This document shows positions 1 to 11,499 of a DNA stretch of 64,000 nt, in pieces. The stretch is from Apoderus coryli (taxonomy: Eukaryota; Arthropoda; Insecta; Coleoptera; Attelabidae), in NCBI GenBank assembly GCA_911728435.2, contig OU452202.1, positions 20,501,135 through 20,565,134 of the forward strand, given 5' to 3'. The notes under the pieces are model-generated. The model was not told where the DNA came from. It made no database searches and was given only the letters and a program-made list of their open reading frames with translations. A program made the position numbers and the translations under genes. Every line of letters starts with the position of its first letter. Position 1 is the first letter of the stretch.

Positions 1-278
1 ACTTTTAATGAGTTGTGAGTTGAGGATATCCCTGCGTATACTAGCTTTTAAATGACAAACTTTGCTACGTATGCAATCTTTTCTTACTTTTGTATATATA
101 CACTGTACTTACTGTAATATTATGCTATACAATGTTCTCACCGATATCCAATAAAAATTTTAAAACTTACAATGTATAATTTCTTTTACCGTAAATCAGA
201 ATGTCAGTTTATTTCTGCTGAATGAGATTGAAAATTTATTTATTTATTGAATTGGAGTATATTTTTATAATTACTGTA

Positions 279-512
279 CAGGGTGTCCAAATTTTATCGG
301 TTATTAGTGATGATAGAAGATTCCTGTCCTACATTTTTGTCAAACTGTCAATGGCATAAACAAAATATGCAGGGCGATTTTGAAAATGTTGCATTTTCAG
401 CCACCCCCTATATCTCAATTATCTGATGTCTTATCAGAAAGGTGAAAACCGATGCCAATAATACTTTTTACGTAGAATCCAAAATTTATAATTCTTCTAA
501 TAGGACACCCTG
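279..512. mobile_element. 234-bp MITE, CAGGGTGTCC termini
   Basis: The segment begins CAGGGTGTCC and ends GGACACCCTG, and it is bounded by TA on both sides, as expected for a Tc1/mariner-type target duplication. It has no coding capacity. Inverted similarity continues weakly inside the first 12 bp (AAATTTTAT against its complement). Similar CAGGGTG ends recur through the window. Confidence 0.7.
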
Positions 513-920
513 TATATTTTAGTGTCATTAAATTGCATTATTTTTTCTCTTTAAAGTGATATATAAAATTTTTAAAATAATAAAATTAGTACCAATTTTC
601 GTAGTTGCATAAAAGATTTTATTTAAAAGCCCTGCCATAATCCAAAAACGCCCTTAAATATTTTTTTTCAAATTGATGATGATTGATATATTCTTTAAAA
701 TAATCATATTTGGACATAAACAATCTGTATATGATATGGAGAGCTAAAAATAATTCGGTGCCAAACCAGGACTCTACTTTTTTGAGCTTTCAAATAGCCC
801 TTTAATAGACGACATGTGGGAGCGCTCACATTGTCTTGATGAAGAATGATCCGACGACGATTGTTTGTTCTATAATTTATTCGATTACTTTACTTTAAAA
901 AAATCGTGTTCTCGTTTTTA
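513..920. other. AT-rich stretch without recognised gene
   Basis: No exon-like codon pattern or TIR pair was seen. The end (about 905-936) is a pyrimidine-rich run ending in CTACAG, which could be a splice acceptor for the exon that contains the ATG at 939. Confidence 0.4.
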
Positions 921-938
921 TTTTATTGAACTACAGCA

Positions 939-3900
939 ATGATTGGGGCGATGCCAGCAGTGGCAGTACGTCATGAGCGGAGAAAAGGCCAAGAGAAACG
1001 GTCCAAACGACCTAGCCAATTGTTTATTGGGGGTCATTGGTTACCACCGACAAGTCCAAGTCCGACGCCGAGTCCAGGTGGAAACGAGGATGGCAATGAC
1101 ATGGTTCGAGAATTATACTTATGTGGAAAAGTAAGTACGTAAATAACATTATTAACAAAGAAAAAATCTTTGCAGATAACAAATAATGGGAGAAGTTCTT
1201 AATTTTAATAATATTTCAATATCATGCTTTTCAATGTGCAATAACTCTCTAAGTACGATATATCGACCGTCGCCGTCGCACCTCATTATAATTATCATAA
1301 AATAAAAACACTAACACAGAATAAATAATACGAAACACTACTATAAATTATAAAAAATAAATCACCAATATCAAAAATCCGGGCACAAAACAAGGAAGCA
1401 ATACGTGCTATTGTATATGTCGACTGGCACAGACGACGTCACACTCCCCGCCTACTTGGGCGAGAGTTATTGTACCAGTTTTGTGTTAAAAATTGCTAAA
1501 AACTTATTAAATTTTGACAGGTGTCAGCTTTGCAAGTGATCGTTGGTTCCATACTGCTTGGTGCCATCCTACTCATAGTTGGCCTTGTCCAATTGGTGCC
1601 AAATGCAGCCGATGTAGATCACAGGTATTTTTTTATTGGTTTCGGCGTAGCCTTATTGATTGTAGGCATTGTAATGACGGCAGTCAGATGTTTTTATATG
1701 CATTGTGCGCGTAATGCGCGTATCATTGTCATGGAAGACCATCCCAATCATCATCCACCGCCACCCTGTTTAGATGCTACTGTTAACAGTATAGATGTTT
1801 TAGTACAGAGAAAAGATACCCAGGTTGGTAGTTAGTTCCTAGTTATCTAGTGTCCTATATCCTATCATTCTATTGTAGTGTATCTACTGCGAGCTCAAAC
1901 AGAAAATTATATCGTTTGAAAATAATTTTATAAGAACATTGTTTTGCTAAAAGATTAGAAGGCTAGATCTTCAGGTTTTACCTGTTGGATTTGCTTATTT
2001 TAAATTACAGATATTATTGAATATACCTACTATATTTTAGCGACAATTTTCTTATATTTTATATTTTTCTTTAACTTTAGAAAATTGTGTTTTAATATTT
2101 CATCATAATACCACATACAGAACAGCATTCCGTGTCCGCGTCGGGATTTTGAACTATATAATTTCAAACTGTGCCGTATGACTCCGCCATTTTAGGAGAG
2201 AAGTCAGGTCCTGACTAAAAATAATTATATTTTTCAGTTATTTATTTTCGTAAAAATATTTAAGTACATAATAATGTCACTGTGAATTTCAAAAATATTT
2301 GTGGTGTGTCATAGTGATTAAAAACATCCTTGAGTGGTGTTATCAGTTAAATGTTGACATTATTGGGTGATTTTTGTCAAATGATACAACATAACAGAAT
2401 TTTATAGGCAGTCAAGACTGTCAAAAAATGTTCAAATAAATTTGATTATATAAATTTATAAACAAACTACCTAAAATAAATAATCGACTTGTAGAATTTT
2501 TGGCGTTGAACACTAAACTAAAATAAACATTACAAATTTCACCATACAATTAATTTGTTTTTATGATTTTTTTTTAAATTTCTGTTAACATATTTTAAAG
2601 TAAACTAAATCCTAACTCGTATAATATATAATCGCAAAACAAAATCCTTTGGAAACACTGAACACGGGTGACTATATTACTATACTGTACTGCATTACTA
2701 ATATTTACAAGGTTATCACATATATTTTTGGTTTCAATAAAAATTCCTCGAAGTTTCTGTGAAAGATGACCTCGATATGTGCAACAAAATCCACCAAGGC
2801 ATCAAAGTAAAGATTTATCTATCTCTTATCTCGTACACGCCGACAATGACCTCTATACTGTACACAAGAGTGAACCGTATCTACCTACGTCTATGCGATT
2901 ATTGACACGTTCTCTCCTATAATGGTGGCATGCGCGTCGAGATGCGCATGGCGCAACCGAAGACTCGGAATGCTGTTTTTTTATGCTGTGATAATACCTT
3001 CTGTTTTTTCTCTCTCTTTTCTAGGCGAAAGGATATGTTCTGTTGTCTTATCAAGAAAATTCCATAGACAAGCCAAAATATTTTAACTAATAATACCAAA
3101 TTCTAAATAATATTATTAATTTTTTGTATAAAATTTAAATTAGACGACCAAAAGTTTTTGAACTGACTCTTTTTATGAGCGGTATAAAAATAATAAAAAG
3201 TGCCAAAGTTTTGAAAAAAAAAATGATTTATGTTTCAAAATAATATTAAAGAGAACGATACATATCAATTTAGCATTGTCATTGTCTTTAGACAATGGCA
3301 TTGTATTTAAAAAGAAAACTGTAGAATAATCTATATATATTTTATATAAAAATTTTTAACAAATTTAATTTTTTTTATTCATTTATATTTTAACTCAGTT
3401 TAAAAATCGATATGGTATCGATTTGCTTAGGATTTATCCGGAATAATTAAAAATAATATTCATTTAGGTAAAAAAACAGAAAATATAAAATAAAAAATGT
3501 TAATAATATTTCTTGAAATCACTTATATTCAAACTGGTCTCTCAATCTGTAAAATAAATAGATAGCTCAGTATAATAATAATTCAATAAACTTATTTTTC
3601 TTTCTACATATTACCTAGCTGCTTTTATTTTAAATATTTTAATAGCAATACCTAGAAAATAAATAAATAAATATAAAACACCAATAATATTCCTCTTCCT
3701 GGGTAAGAGACATTAATAAATAGTTTTATCTAGTTTATGATAGAGGCATTGCAATATTAGAGACTTTATGCTTTTTGGCGACACTTAGATTTAATTGTCT
3801 GAAATGTTTTGCACTAGAAACTAACAGATGGCCCATTTAAAAGTGTCTAACATGAATATCTTCCATGAATTTTTTCTCGGAATACCCTATTACAAGTCGA

Positions 3901-6900
3901 TTTTCTAGTTTTCTTTTAAACAAAAGGTGGCAGACCTTCAAGTGCAAAAATCAACGCATTAAACTTATTTAAAAGAAGTAGTCCATGATAAAGTGGAGTA
4001 GAATGATGTATTCAGGAAATAACCTCCACGAAACCAATTTAATAGATTTCTGTACAAATTATTTTTCAAGGATACATGTTTCGGAGCATCATGCTGCATC
4101 AACAGTGGTTAGTTAGTTCTTCTTTCAGAAGTGAAAATAAATTCACGAAACGTCGCAAACTATAATTTAGTGTTCCACTAATCACCACTGCCCTCTTACC
4201 CACGTATTGCAATAGCTATTTATCATTATTAATCTTTATGTTATGAGAAATATATTAATTCAATTTTTTCGACAAAGACGGAGTGCGCTCGTTATTATTA
4301 TTAACAAGAAATCCCTTGCGGGATTTCCCAGTCGTTTTGTTGTAGTATTGTCTATGACAAAGGTACGTGATTTTTTTGTTTGTTTAAAGTCAACTGAATT
4401 TGTACATTTTTAAACTTAAACTGAAATTATAAAACTGCAAAATTATTAAAACAAATCCAAATCACTCAAAAAATAAAAATTAGTAAGACGTTATGCGAAA
4501 TAAGTTGTCTTTTGGGTGTGCCAAATGGCGTTTCAATTTTTTCACTTAACTTATTTCTGTCGACTTATTTTACCAAGACTTTTAGCAAAATAGCAGAATT
4601 ACCTTTAAAATTTTCAAAACAATGTGCCACTTAATCCCCGTGCCATTTATATGCGCCGTGTAAGGGGAGGACCATATATCAACATATGTTTAAAAAAATC
4701 GGTTGTGTCGCCTCAAAACTTTCCCGACCAGATATAATATAATCAAAAATATTATTATAATTGTATTACTTTCATTATTTCCAATAAACTAACGTAACAA
4801 ACTAACTACTTTATTCAAAAATTATAAAAAAAATATTGCCAGAGCTGGGATTCGAACCCAGAACCTTCCGCATGCAAAACGCACGCTCTATCAATGACAC
4901 CAAAAACTCTTTTACTGCATTATACTGTAATAAGATAAGACTTATATGTTCCAACTACCTAACTGGTGATATTTAAACGCAATTTACTCGAGAATTATGG
5001 GGGCAAATATCACGTGTCCACCCCTATCACAGCGCTAAAGCTAATCTGTTCATGATAGGACTCTCCCAAACTCATACACCAAAATTTAGGTCAATTGGTT
5101 AAGGCGTTTTGGCGCTATCGTGAAAGATTACATACCGCCAGACAGACTTCCATCTGGAAATGGTCTTAATCGTCTCAAGAAACATCAAAATTGGTTCTCA
5201 ATTTTTTTTTTTAGCGCGTTCACAATACTTTTCCGGTGTGGGAAAGTAAAATGTCACCCAAATCGACGGATTTCGGGGGTTTTGCGGAACAAAAATTCCC
5301 TTCAAAAATTTATACGAAGTAGACACTTTTAATTGAGCCACTCGGTAAAAAAACACAAGAGCATTCTAAATATTTATTTAATAAAATAGTGCAGAATATT
5401 AAAGATAAAATTAGTTTTAACGCATTGAGCAGTCATCTAAAGATATTTAGAAAAGTATTTTAAAATTTTAATTGCTTGTCAATTTAAGTTATACCTACAC
5501 AAATAAAATTTATATTTTAATCACAACTTAGAAAATAGTCACACAATTTTTCACTGACAAGACACTTTAGTAGCTACACTAAATTTAAATTAATTATCAA
5601 GTATTTATTAGTTCGAAAATCGTTCAGTATGTTTAGAGATATCCAGTCGGTACAGTAAATTGAGGCGGTTGCTCTATATTCATGTCAAATATTTTTGCAT
5701 GAAATTCTTGAAACTACGAGGACTCTAAACTAAACTTCTTTAATTGCAATTAATCTTCGTGCAGAATACTTCCAAAAACAAAGACACCAAAGTATATACA
5801 AAACGCTCACATGCAGTAGTCTGCTGTCTTATGTTTCAAAAATTGATCCCTTCAATTACCTAGTTTCAATATTGTGAGCGTAGTTCATCCAGCAGTAGCA
5901 CAGTTTGGGACAGAATGTATAACTTCTGATTGGTTTTAAAATGCAGCGACAAATGTCAAAATATTTTAGACAAATACAGGGTGAGTCCGGTTTTTGTTGC
6001 GGACTTGTATGTAATTTTTTTTTAATTTTGATTTCCTGGTGTAAGATATACATTTACTACTGCAGTATCCGCTAGCAGTTCTATTGCCACTTTTTCGTAC
6101 CATTTTGGTCTTCATCTCAACGATATTCCATAGAATTTCTTTTGTATTTTCGTTGGATACACGCGTAGGCATCTAAATTTTTCTTACATAATTTTTGTTG
6201 CATTTTTAACAAAATAATATTTTAAAACTTCAGAAAAAAAATGGCCATTGGAGCCACATTTTTTGGTACTGATTTGGATAAAAATAATCGAAAGGTCTTT
6301 TTGAAAAGAGACTTTCGAAATTTAAAATTAGTTAAAAGAATAGAGTACAATTTATTTTATTTTTGAAATTCAAAGAACAAACGTGCTGCTCCAAAAACCT
6401 GACTCACCCTGTATATTGGATTGATCTAAGGTTCCATCGACCTTGAAATGTTTGCTAAAAAAATAAAGATACTTGTGATTAGGAATTTTTAAAGCTTTTT
6501 ACACCAGACTTCTTAAACTAACCACTTAAATACACTGTTTTTAAACTGTAAGCACTTAAACTGGAACTTGTTTGTGATCCCAGCTTCAATTTGTTTATTT
6601 TTACACAATTCTTGCTAGAGATCGTTGAATTCCATCGAACAATTAAATAATTGTCAGATAAAATATCAAAATGTTCTTATTGCGAATCCATTTTTTATGA
6701 CTTTCATCGAATTCATTGGAAAATAAAAAGCTTCTTAGTGCTTTCAGGTAATCAGTTATTTCCGTGTTGAACCTGCAATATACAAGGTGTCCCAATATTG
6801 ATGATATACAGAAAAACTATTATAAAACGATTTTACAATGGATTTAAAATCTCCAGATTTTCTAAGACAAAAAAACACGACAGGAATCTATTTTTTTCTG

Positions 6901-7126
6901 TGTATCTTCGTATTTGAGACACGTTGTAGAGTAACAAGTAGTTCATTTAAATATCAACGATCTCGTAGAAGTTTGCAGTAACATAGAATTTACCCCTGTA
7001 GAAGTCTGTAATAATTAATTTTCGCTAAATTATTAAATATAAGAAAAGTTAATAAATTTTATTTTTCAGGTCACCTCCCCGTCTGAATTGGATGCACTGA
7101 TTGGTCAAAGTGATCAAATTGAATAA
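939..7126 (+). CDS. Two-pass membrane protein gene, three exons
   Basis: Exons 939-1130, 1521-1823 and 7070-7126 join in phase 0 at every junction (donors GTAAGT and GTTGGT; acceptors TTGACAG and TTTTTCAG) to give 183 codons and a stop. Residues 1-64 are basic, then proline/serine-rich. Exon 2 starts VSALQVIVGS and encodes two hydrophobic helices (about 66-88 and 101-121) separated by a short polar loop containing DVDHRYF. They are followed by a Cys/Arg-rich juxtamembrane stretch and a polar tail with HPNHHPPPP. Exon 3 adds 18 acidic/polar residues ending SDQIE. A pyrimidine tract and CTACAG just before 939 suggest a further upstream exon, so the start could lie earlier. Family not recognised; the two close helices suggest a small membrane protein of unknown role. 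Intron 2 (5.2 kb) is filled with mobile DNA. The phase agreement of three exons makes the model likely. Confidence 0.7.
2112..2990. mobile_element. P-like THAP-family element, copy 1 (internally deleted)
   Basis: The right end (TTATGCTGTG at 2990) and the left end (CACATACAG...CAGCATTCCG) form diverged inverted repeats. The flanks carry the direct repeat ATAATAC (2105-2111 and 2991-2997), a 7-bp target duplication, or 8 bp if the next C is counted. Internal blocks are shared with copies at 9077-10425 and 23066-23915: CGCCATTTT near one end, and GCGCATG..GCGC and CACGCCGACAATGA near the other. No THAP exon remains in this copy. It lies in intron 2 of the upstream gene. Confidence 0.7.
2991..4070. 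other. Low-complexity intronic sequence
   Basis: Very AT-rich; no coding exon recognised. It holds one imperfect palindrome, CATTGTCTTTAGACAATG at about 3281-3299, which belongs to the ATTGTCTTTA motif set found around 21.2, 28.0 and 30.4-30.8 kb. Confidence 0.4.
4071..4113 (-). other. Hammerhead-core-like motif 1
   Basis: Read on the minus strand: CTGTTGA, then a small stem (AGCA/TGCT), then CCGAAACATGTATC. The order CUGNNGA - stem II - GAAAC is that of the hammerhead ribozyme catalytic core, with U instead of A at one conserved position. The helix needed for stem I is not obvious. Possibly a relic of a retroelement terminal repeat. Confidence 0.25.
4841..4910 (-). repeat. tRNA-Ala-like (TGC) sequence, probably SINE-derived or pseudo-tRNA
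   Basis: On the minus strand, an A-box-like segment (ATTGATAGAGCG), an anticodon region with TTTTGCA and a good B box (GGTTCGAATCC) are in correct order and spacing. The D arm and the anticodon stem are imperfect and the acceptor pairing is poor. I therefore read it as a tRNA-derived repeat, not a working gene. Confidence 0.5.
5040..5345. repeat. Dispersed repeat with AGACAGACTT segment
   Basis: Contains the phrase CCAAAATTTAGGTCAATTGG followed by GTTAAGGCGTTTTGGCG and CCGCCAGACAGAC. This type of sequence (translating to ..RQTD..) is common at the ends of dispersed insect repeats, and a relative occurs at 51190-51310 here. No gene is supported. Confidence 0.35.
5977..6411. mobile_element. 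435-bp MITE, CAGGGTGAGTC termini
   Basis: Left end CAGGGTGAGTCCGGTTTTTG and right end (reverse complement) CAGGGTGAGTCAGGTTTTTG match over about 20 bp with one difference. TA flanks both ends. The interior is non-coding. It lies in intron 2 of the first gene. Confidence 0.75.
6783..6931. mobile_element. Short degenerate MITE
   Basis: CAAGGTGTCCCA at one end and TTGAGACACGTTG at the other are diverged inverted repeats with TA outside each. About 150 bp, no coding. Confidence 0.45.
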
Positions 7127-7163
7127 GACACTAATAGTGACAGTTAGAAGATATTTTTTATCA

Positions 7164-7169
7164 AATAAA
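7164..7169 (+). terminator. Poly(A) signal of the two-pass membrane gene
   Basis: AATAAA lies 38 bp after the TAA stop in a short AT-rich 3' end. Confidence 0.5.
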
Positions 7170-7484
7170 TAAATATTTGTAGTATAGAAAAATAGGATTA
7201 AAATCTCTTTTTATGTATTGATACTTTGGAGAAGGGTACCTAATATGAATAACCATGCCGGGGCGCATATTTACAGCTAGTTAGGGTGTGTTGATACCAG
7301 GGTGTTTACGTAAATTAATACCACTAAACTTACTTAAGGTTCAACCAACTGCTGTCAGCAGAAGAAAATATTGTTATTATAGGTTCAATCTGGACGACCG
7401 TCCCAAGTAGAGATAGCTAGCAACAGGAAAAGAGAGAACTGGAAACGTGATGTGAAATATGAATTTTTTTGGAAGTGTGATTTA

Positions 7485-8419
7485 TCTACAGGGGTTTTCA
7501 AAATATCTTCCAAAATGCAATAGGTTCATGTAGGAAACAAAAGCTTATTTGTATCATTAAAGTTAGGATATAGTTTAGTTAGGAAAGTTCTGTGGCGACG
7601 CGATTTTCCAATTGGTGCTACCCCTTTGAAGTTTTAAATGGACGTCTATGACTTTTCTCCGGATTATTGAACATTTTTTGATTCTGTAGCGAACTGTAAA
7701 AACCGCAAGTCCGTATCACAAAAGAATATACAGAGTTATAAGTAGCCATGGATGTCAAAAACAGACAAAATAGCGTTATTATTATCGCTTCCTTGACAGT
7801 TCATTCAAGCTATTGATTCCATTTAGTTTAAAGTAATGTTACAATGCACCGATATTCGAGAAAAGAGAAGAAGTGTACATAACCCTAGTTATTTGTGTAA
7901 TTGTGATATTATTTGATTTGTTTTTATTCAAATTACGTTTGTTTTGTTTTTAATTTTAGTCGCTTATAATTTCATTGCCATGGAGAACACGTTGTGTTAT
8001 CACATCTAAAGAAATACATAAATAACTAATACTTGCGGTTGAATGGATTGTGAAGAGATTGTCAAAGAACCAATGAAATCCAAGCGTAAGACTTATTCTG
8101 TCAGTTTTTGACAGCCATAGCTAAGACATTTTTGTTTAACACAGTAAAAGAGAAATGCCTATATTACTTTTCACAATTCGCTACAGAATCAAGATATATT
8201 CAATAATCCGGAACAAAGTCATAGGCGTCCATTTAAAACTTGAAAGGGGTAGCACCCATTGGAAAAGCGCGTCGCCACGGAACTTTCTTAACTAAACCAA
8301 ATCGTAGCTCTAATGATCCAAATCAACCTTGATTCAGAACTTTTTTTTGTTACGTGAACCTGTAGTGAGATATTTCACTATTTTTGGTTTTTTGAAGATA
8401 TTCTGAAAACCCCTGTAGA
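7485..8419. mobile_element. 935-bp non-autonomous element with very long TIRs
   Basis: The left arm (7485 to about 7705) and the right arm (about 8168 to 8419) are inverted copies with moderate divergence. Shared blocks include TACAGGGGTTTTCA, GGCGACGCGATTTTCC, TAGCACC, GGACGTCTATGACTTT and ATTCTGTAGCGAA. The element is flanked by TA. The interior carries no recognisable coding sequence. Autonomous family unknown. Confidence 0.75.
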
Positions 8420-8748
8420 TAATTCGGACTTCATAAAAAATTATTTAAGAGCATTTGAATCAGCAACTTTTTCCCCATTTAACCGATTTTCTAGCTCTTA
8501 CCGTTTACATAATTCAAATACTATTCAATAAAAAAGTGGCCAGCCTGTATATTGCTCGGTATATTGTAACTACTTGTACTTTCCTGCATACATTTTTTAT
8601 AAGAGAGAGGAAGAAAAATAAAAAAACAACACAAATTTCATTATTTATGAATTGCTTGTTACATAATGTAACATGTAACAAGACTTTAAGTTAGGTTGAA
8701 ATTTGCTTCACACCATCATACTTTCGTTTCGTTCATCCACAACTAATG

Positions 8749-9014
8749 CTTATACTAGCACGAGATGCCGAATGACAACAAGATGTTTAGGGCGACATCT
8801 AGTGTGGGCAGGCAATATGCCCGGTGAAACAAAATTCACGCGATGGCCGGACAAAAAGTAACAACTCGGGCGTATCTATTGTTGGAAATAGGATGGAGTT
8901 GTTACTTTTTGTCCGGCCATCGTTTGTGAAGTTTGTTTCACCGGAAATATTGCCTGTTCACTAGATGTCGCCACATACATCTTGTTGTCATTCGGCATCT
9001 CGTGTTAGTATAAG
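8749..9014. mobile_element. 266-bp near-perfect hairpin (fold-back MITE)
   Basis: The two arms (8749-8867 and 8896-9014) are inverted copies over almost their entire length, with about 28 bp of loop. Shared landmarks are ACGAGATGCCGAATGACAAC, GCGACATCTAGTG, GGTGAAACAAA and GATGGCCGGACAAAAAGTAA. High arm identity implies recent spread or maintenance. Target duplication not clear. Confidence 0.8.
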
Positions 9015-9076
9015 TCCTTCGTAAATGTTGGAAATTTGAATCAATCACACTGTCTGCCGATCACTACTGATGAGTT

Positions 9077-10425
9077 GTGGAGCATGGTCACAGCATTCCG
9101 ACTCCACGTTGACACTTTGAACTAAACTGTGACGTATGACGCCGCCATTTTGGGTTAAAAGTCAGGTCCTGACTAAGAATAGTTATAGTTTTCGATTTCT
9201 AACCACAGCACTGTGTTTTTATTTTTGTAAAAATATTTAAGTACATAATAATATCGCTGTCAATTTCAGAAATATTTGTGGTGTGTCATAGTGATTGAAA
9301 ACAGCCTAGAGTGGTGTTATCAGTTAAATGTTGGACATGATTGGGTGACTTTTATTAATAATAAACACAACAATAATACAGACTTTATTAGTAAAAAAGA
9401 CATTTTTATAAAAGTTGAAGCATTATATTTTAGCTTAAACCTATCTGAAAATAGTTTTACATCGCTGGCCCAATTAAGTAGGTAGCTTATGTTTACAAAT
9501 TAATTGTAAACTTTTTATATTCTCCGGTAGAGCGTTGTAATATTCTGAAACCGTATAGAAAAATGACCGCTCAAAGATTGATGTTGAGTCTAGCGGTGGC
9601 GTAATGACAATTTTATGAGGAATATTCACATCTTTCATATAAGTATTCCGCCTTTTTCCTTCTGATGATTTTATTAATCAAAATTAGTGAATGAAAATCC
9701 GACGTTGTTTCATTCTTAACCAGCCGATTTCTTTAATCCTATCGCTAGCCTCTTTCACCCCTACGAATTCCACATACAAGCCGGGTGTCTGAATTCTGCA
9801 TCAACTGAATCGTGTTGTCAGCAATTTTAGTCAAACAAGGGCCATATATATATTGTCAATAATATAACCCTTAGCTGATTGCGTTATCATGCTATCTCGC
9901 CACGCGACAACTTGTGTTTATGTTTCACTTGCATTTAGTTTAAAAACATATTAGATACTGTCATTTCGTAATATAAATTTTACGGTTATACAAATAGTTG
10001 TTATAAACGTAAAATTGTCTAGTATTAATCTTTATTTTTACTTATTACTTACCTAACAGGATCTGTGGGGAAGCGAAGAAAATGTTTAGAGCAAGTGTAC
10101 CGCTTATTGGGACAACATTTTGCAGCACACACATGTCCTCCCTGATTGTTCATTGTATTAATCATGAGATACGTTAATAAAAATAAAATCCTTTCAATTC
10201 TCACGAACACTATACCAAAAACACAGAATTAGATTTAAACACAATATTTATTTATCTCATACACGCCGACAATGAACTATATATTGAACACAGGAGTGAA
10301 CGGTATTTATCTACATCTATGTGATTATTGTGACGTTGTAACCCATAATGGCGGCATGCGCGACGAAATGCGCAGGACGGCTCGCAAGCGGAAAGTCAGA
10401 ATACTGTATTATTTATTATACTGTG
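9077..10425 (-). mobile_element. P-like THAP-family element, copy 2
   Basis: About 1.35 kb. One end reads CAGCATTCCGACTCC..CGCCGCCATTTTGGGTT. The other, reverse-complemented, reads CACAGTATAATAAATAATAC..GCCGCCATTATGGGTT, so the termini are inverted repeats. The right end is intact at 10425; the left end is diverged and no target duplication was found. A THAP first exon on the minus strand lies at 10153-10053. The bulk of a transposase is missing. Confidence 0.7.
10053..10153 (-). pseudogene. THAP zinc-finger first exon of P-like element (copy 2)
   Basis: A 101-nt exon starts MNNQGGHVCAAKCCPNKRYT and ends LRFPTDPVR at a GTAAG donor. The N-terminal methionine, paired cysteines and F.RFP.DP motif are the beginning of a THAP DNA-binding domain, as used by P-element transposases. 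It has the same length and phase as the exon at 23346-23446. No downstream exons with CxxH or catalytic residues were found in this copy. Confidence 0.65.
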
Positions 10426-11190
10426 GTAGTGTGAAACAAATTTCCAACATAACTTAGTCTTGTTACATATATAACAAACAATTCATAAAGCCTTCCGCTC
10501 CCGCTAGGGAACTCGGGCGTATGTTAGCATCTGTAAATATGCTGCCAGAACGCTTAAATTATACAAACGAATATTAATTAATTATGATTTATAATAAGAA
10601 GAGTCCATACTGAAGTGGAGTGAATGTGTTGTGAGAAATAAAAGTCGAAACTACACAAAATATTTGTTATTAATGGAAAATGTGAGAAAGTTATAACAAC
10701 TTTAATAATAATAGGTTTATTGCCCACCGTACATCAGTTGGTACAAAGTGTCCCACGATGAACTGTGGAAATTAATCGTTGGATAATTTTGAACATTTCG
10801 AATCGTACCTACTAATGTCGATGGAAACAATTCGACTAAAATGTTTTCAAAATTCTAGTACTTCCGCTTATACAGGAAATAGTCCTATACTTGCTTATTT
10901 CAAATAAAACACCCTATATATTATTACATTTTTTGCTAGACAGACTTTGTCTGGCATGTCTTATACCTAACCTAACGATTTTATGTCAAAAATGACGTTT
11001 GCAGGCTTTACATAAACAATAATTCTCAATTTTATCCTTTCCTAAAAGGACTACAACATAATACAATGGGTGTGCTCTTATATTCAGTGTTATTTTCTGA
11101 TAAAAACAAGCACTCGATGGTGGAGTAAAAGAACGCAAAATGGTGGATATTATGGCAGCTGAGCTAAATTTTACTGTCATCTTTCCATTA
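10426..11190. other. Region without recognised gene
   Basis: Mostly AT-rich. Fragments such as CACCCTATATATTA near 10910 and GACAGACTTTGTCTGGCATG near 10940 look like transposon ends, but no partner was found. Confidence 0.35.
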
Positions 11191-11192
11191 TA

Positions 11193-11300
11193 CTAATAAT
11201 AATAAGCACTTTATTTGCCACAGGCAAAACCCAATTACAGCAAACATCAAACTGCACTAAATAACTAACAAATATAAAATAAATAAATACCAACTACAGA
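11193..11300 (-). mobile_element. LINE 3'-end relic with TTA tail
   Basis: On the minus strand: GGCAAATAAAGTGC followed by TTATTATTA. This AATAAAG-plus-TTA-repeat layout is also seen at the 3' ends of the two LINEs at 54.1 and 62.0 kb. No reverse transcriptase remains. Confidence 0.5.
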
Positions 11301-11409
11301 CTAATTAATACCTATAATACTGAAAATAAAAACTCACTCTAAATATGCATTCAATTGTTCACTTTACTTTTTTAAATAAAGACAACAAAAAAGTTTTGTA
11401 AAGAAATTT

Positions 11410-11445
11410 CTTTATAAGAACCGAACACCCCAAGAAAAGTAAACT
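11410..11445. repeat. Copy of a dispersed repeat shared with 51380-51414
   Basis: A 25-bp exact match, beginning TTATAAGAACCGAACACCCC, occurs here and at about 51380, both followed by an A-rich segment containing ACTGAAAAA. Probably the 3' region of the same dispersed element. Confidence 0.5.
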
Positions 11446-11499
11446 GAAAAAAATTAGAATTACGGTTCAAGAATAATAAAAAAATAAATATGCATTCAA

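Noticed and set aside
943..1134. Alternative frame beginning MGRCQQWQYVMSGEKAKRNG in the first exon
   Set aside because: Joined to exon 2 it meets a stop within a few codons; only the frame from 939 splices in phase.
4841..4910. Functional tRNA-Ala
   Set aside because: The B box is good but acceptor and D stems do not pair well, and the surroundings look like a dispersed repeat.
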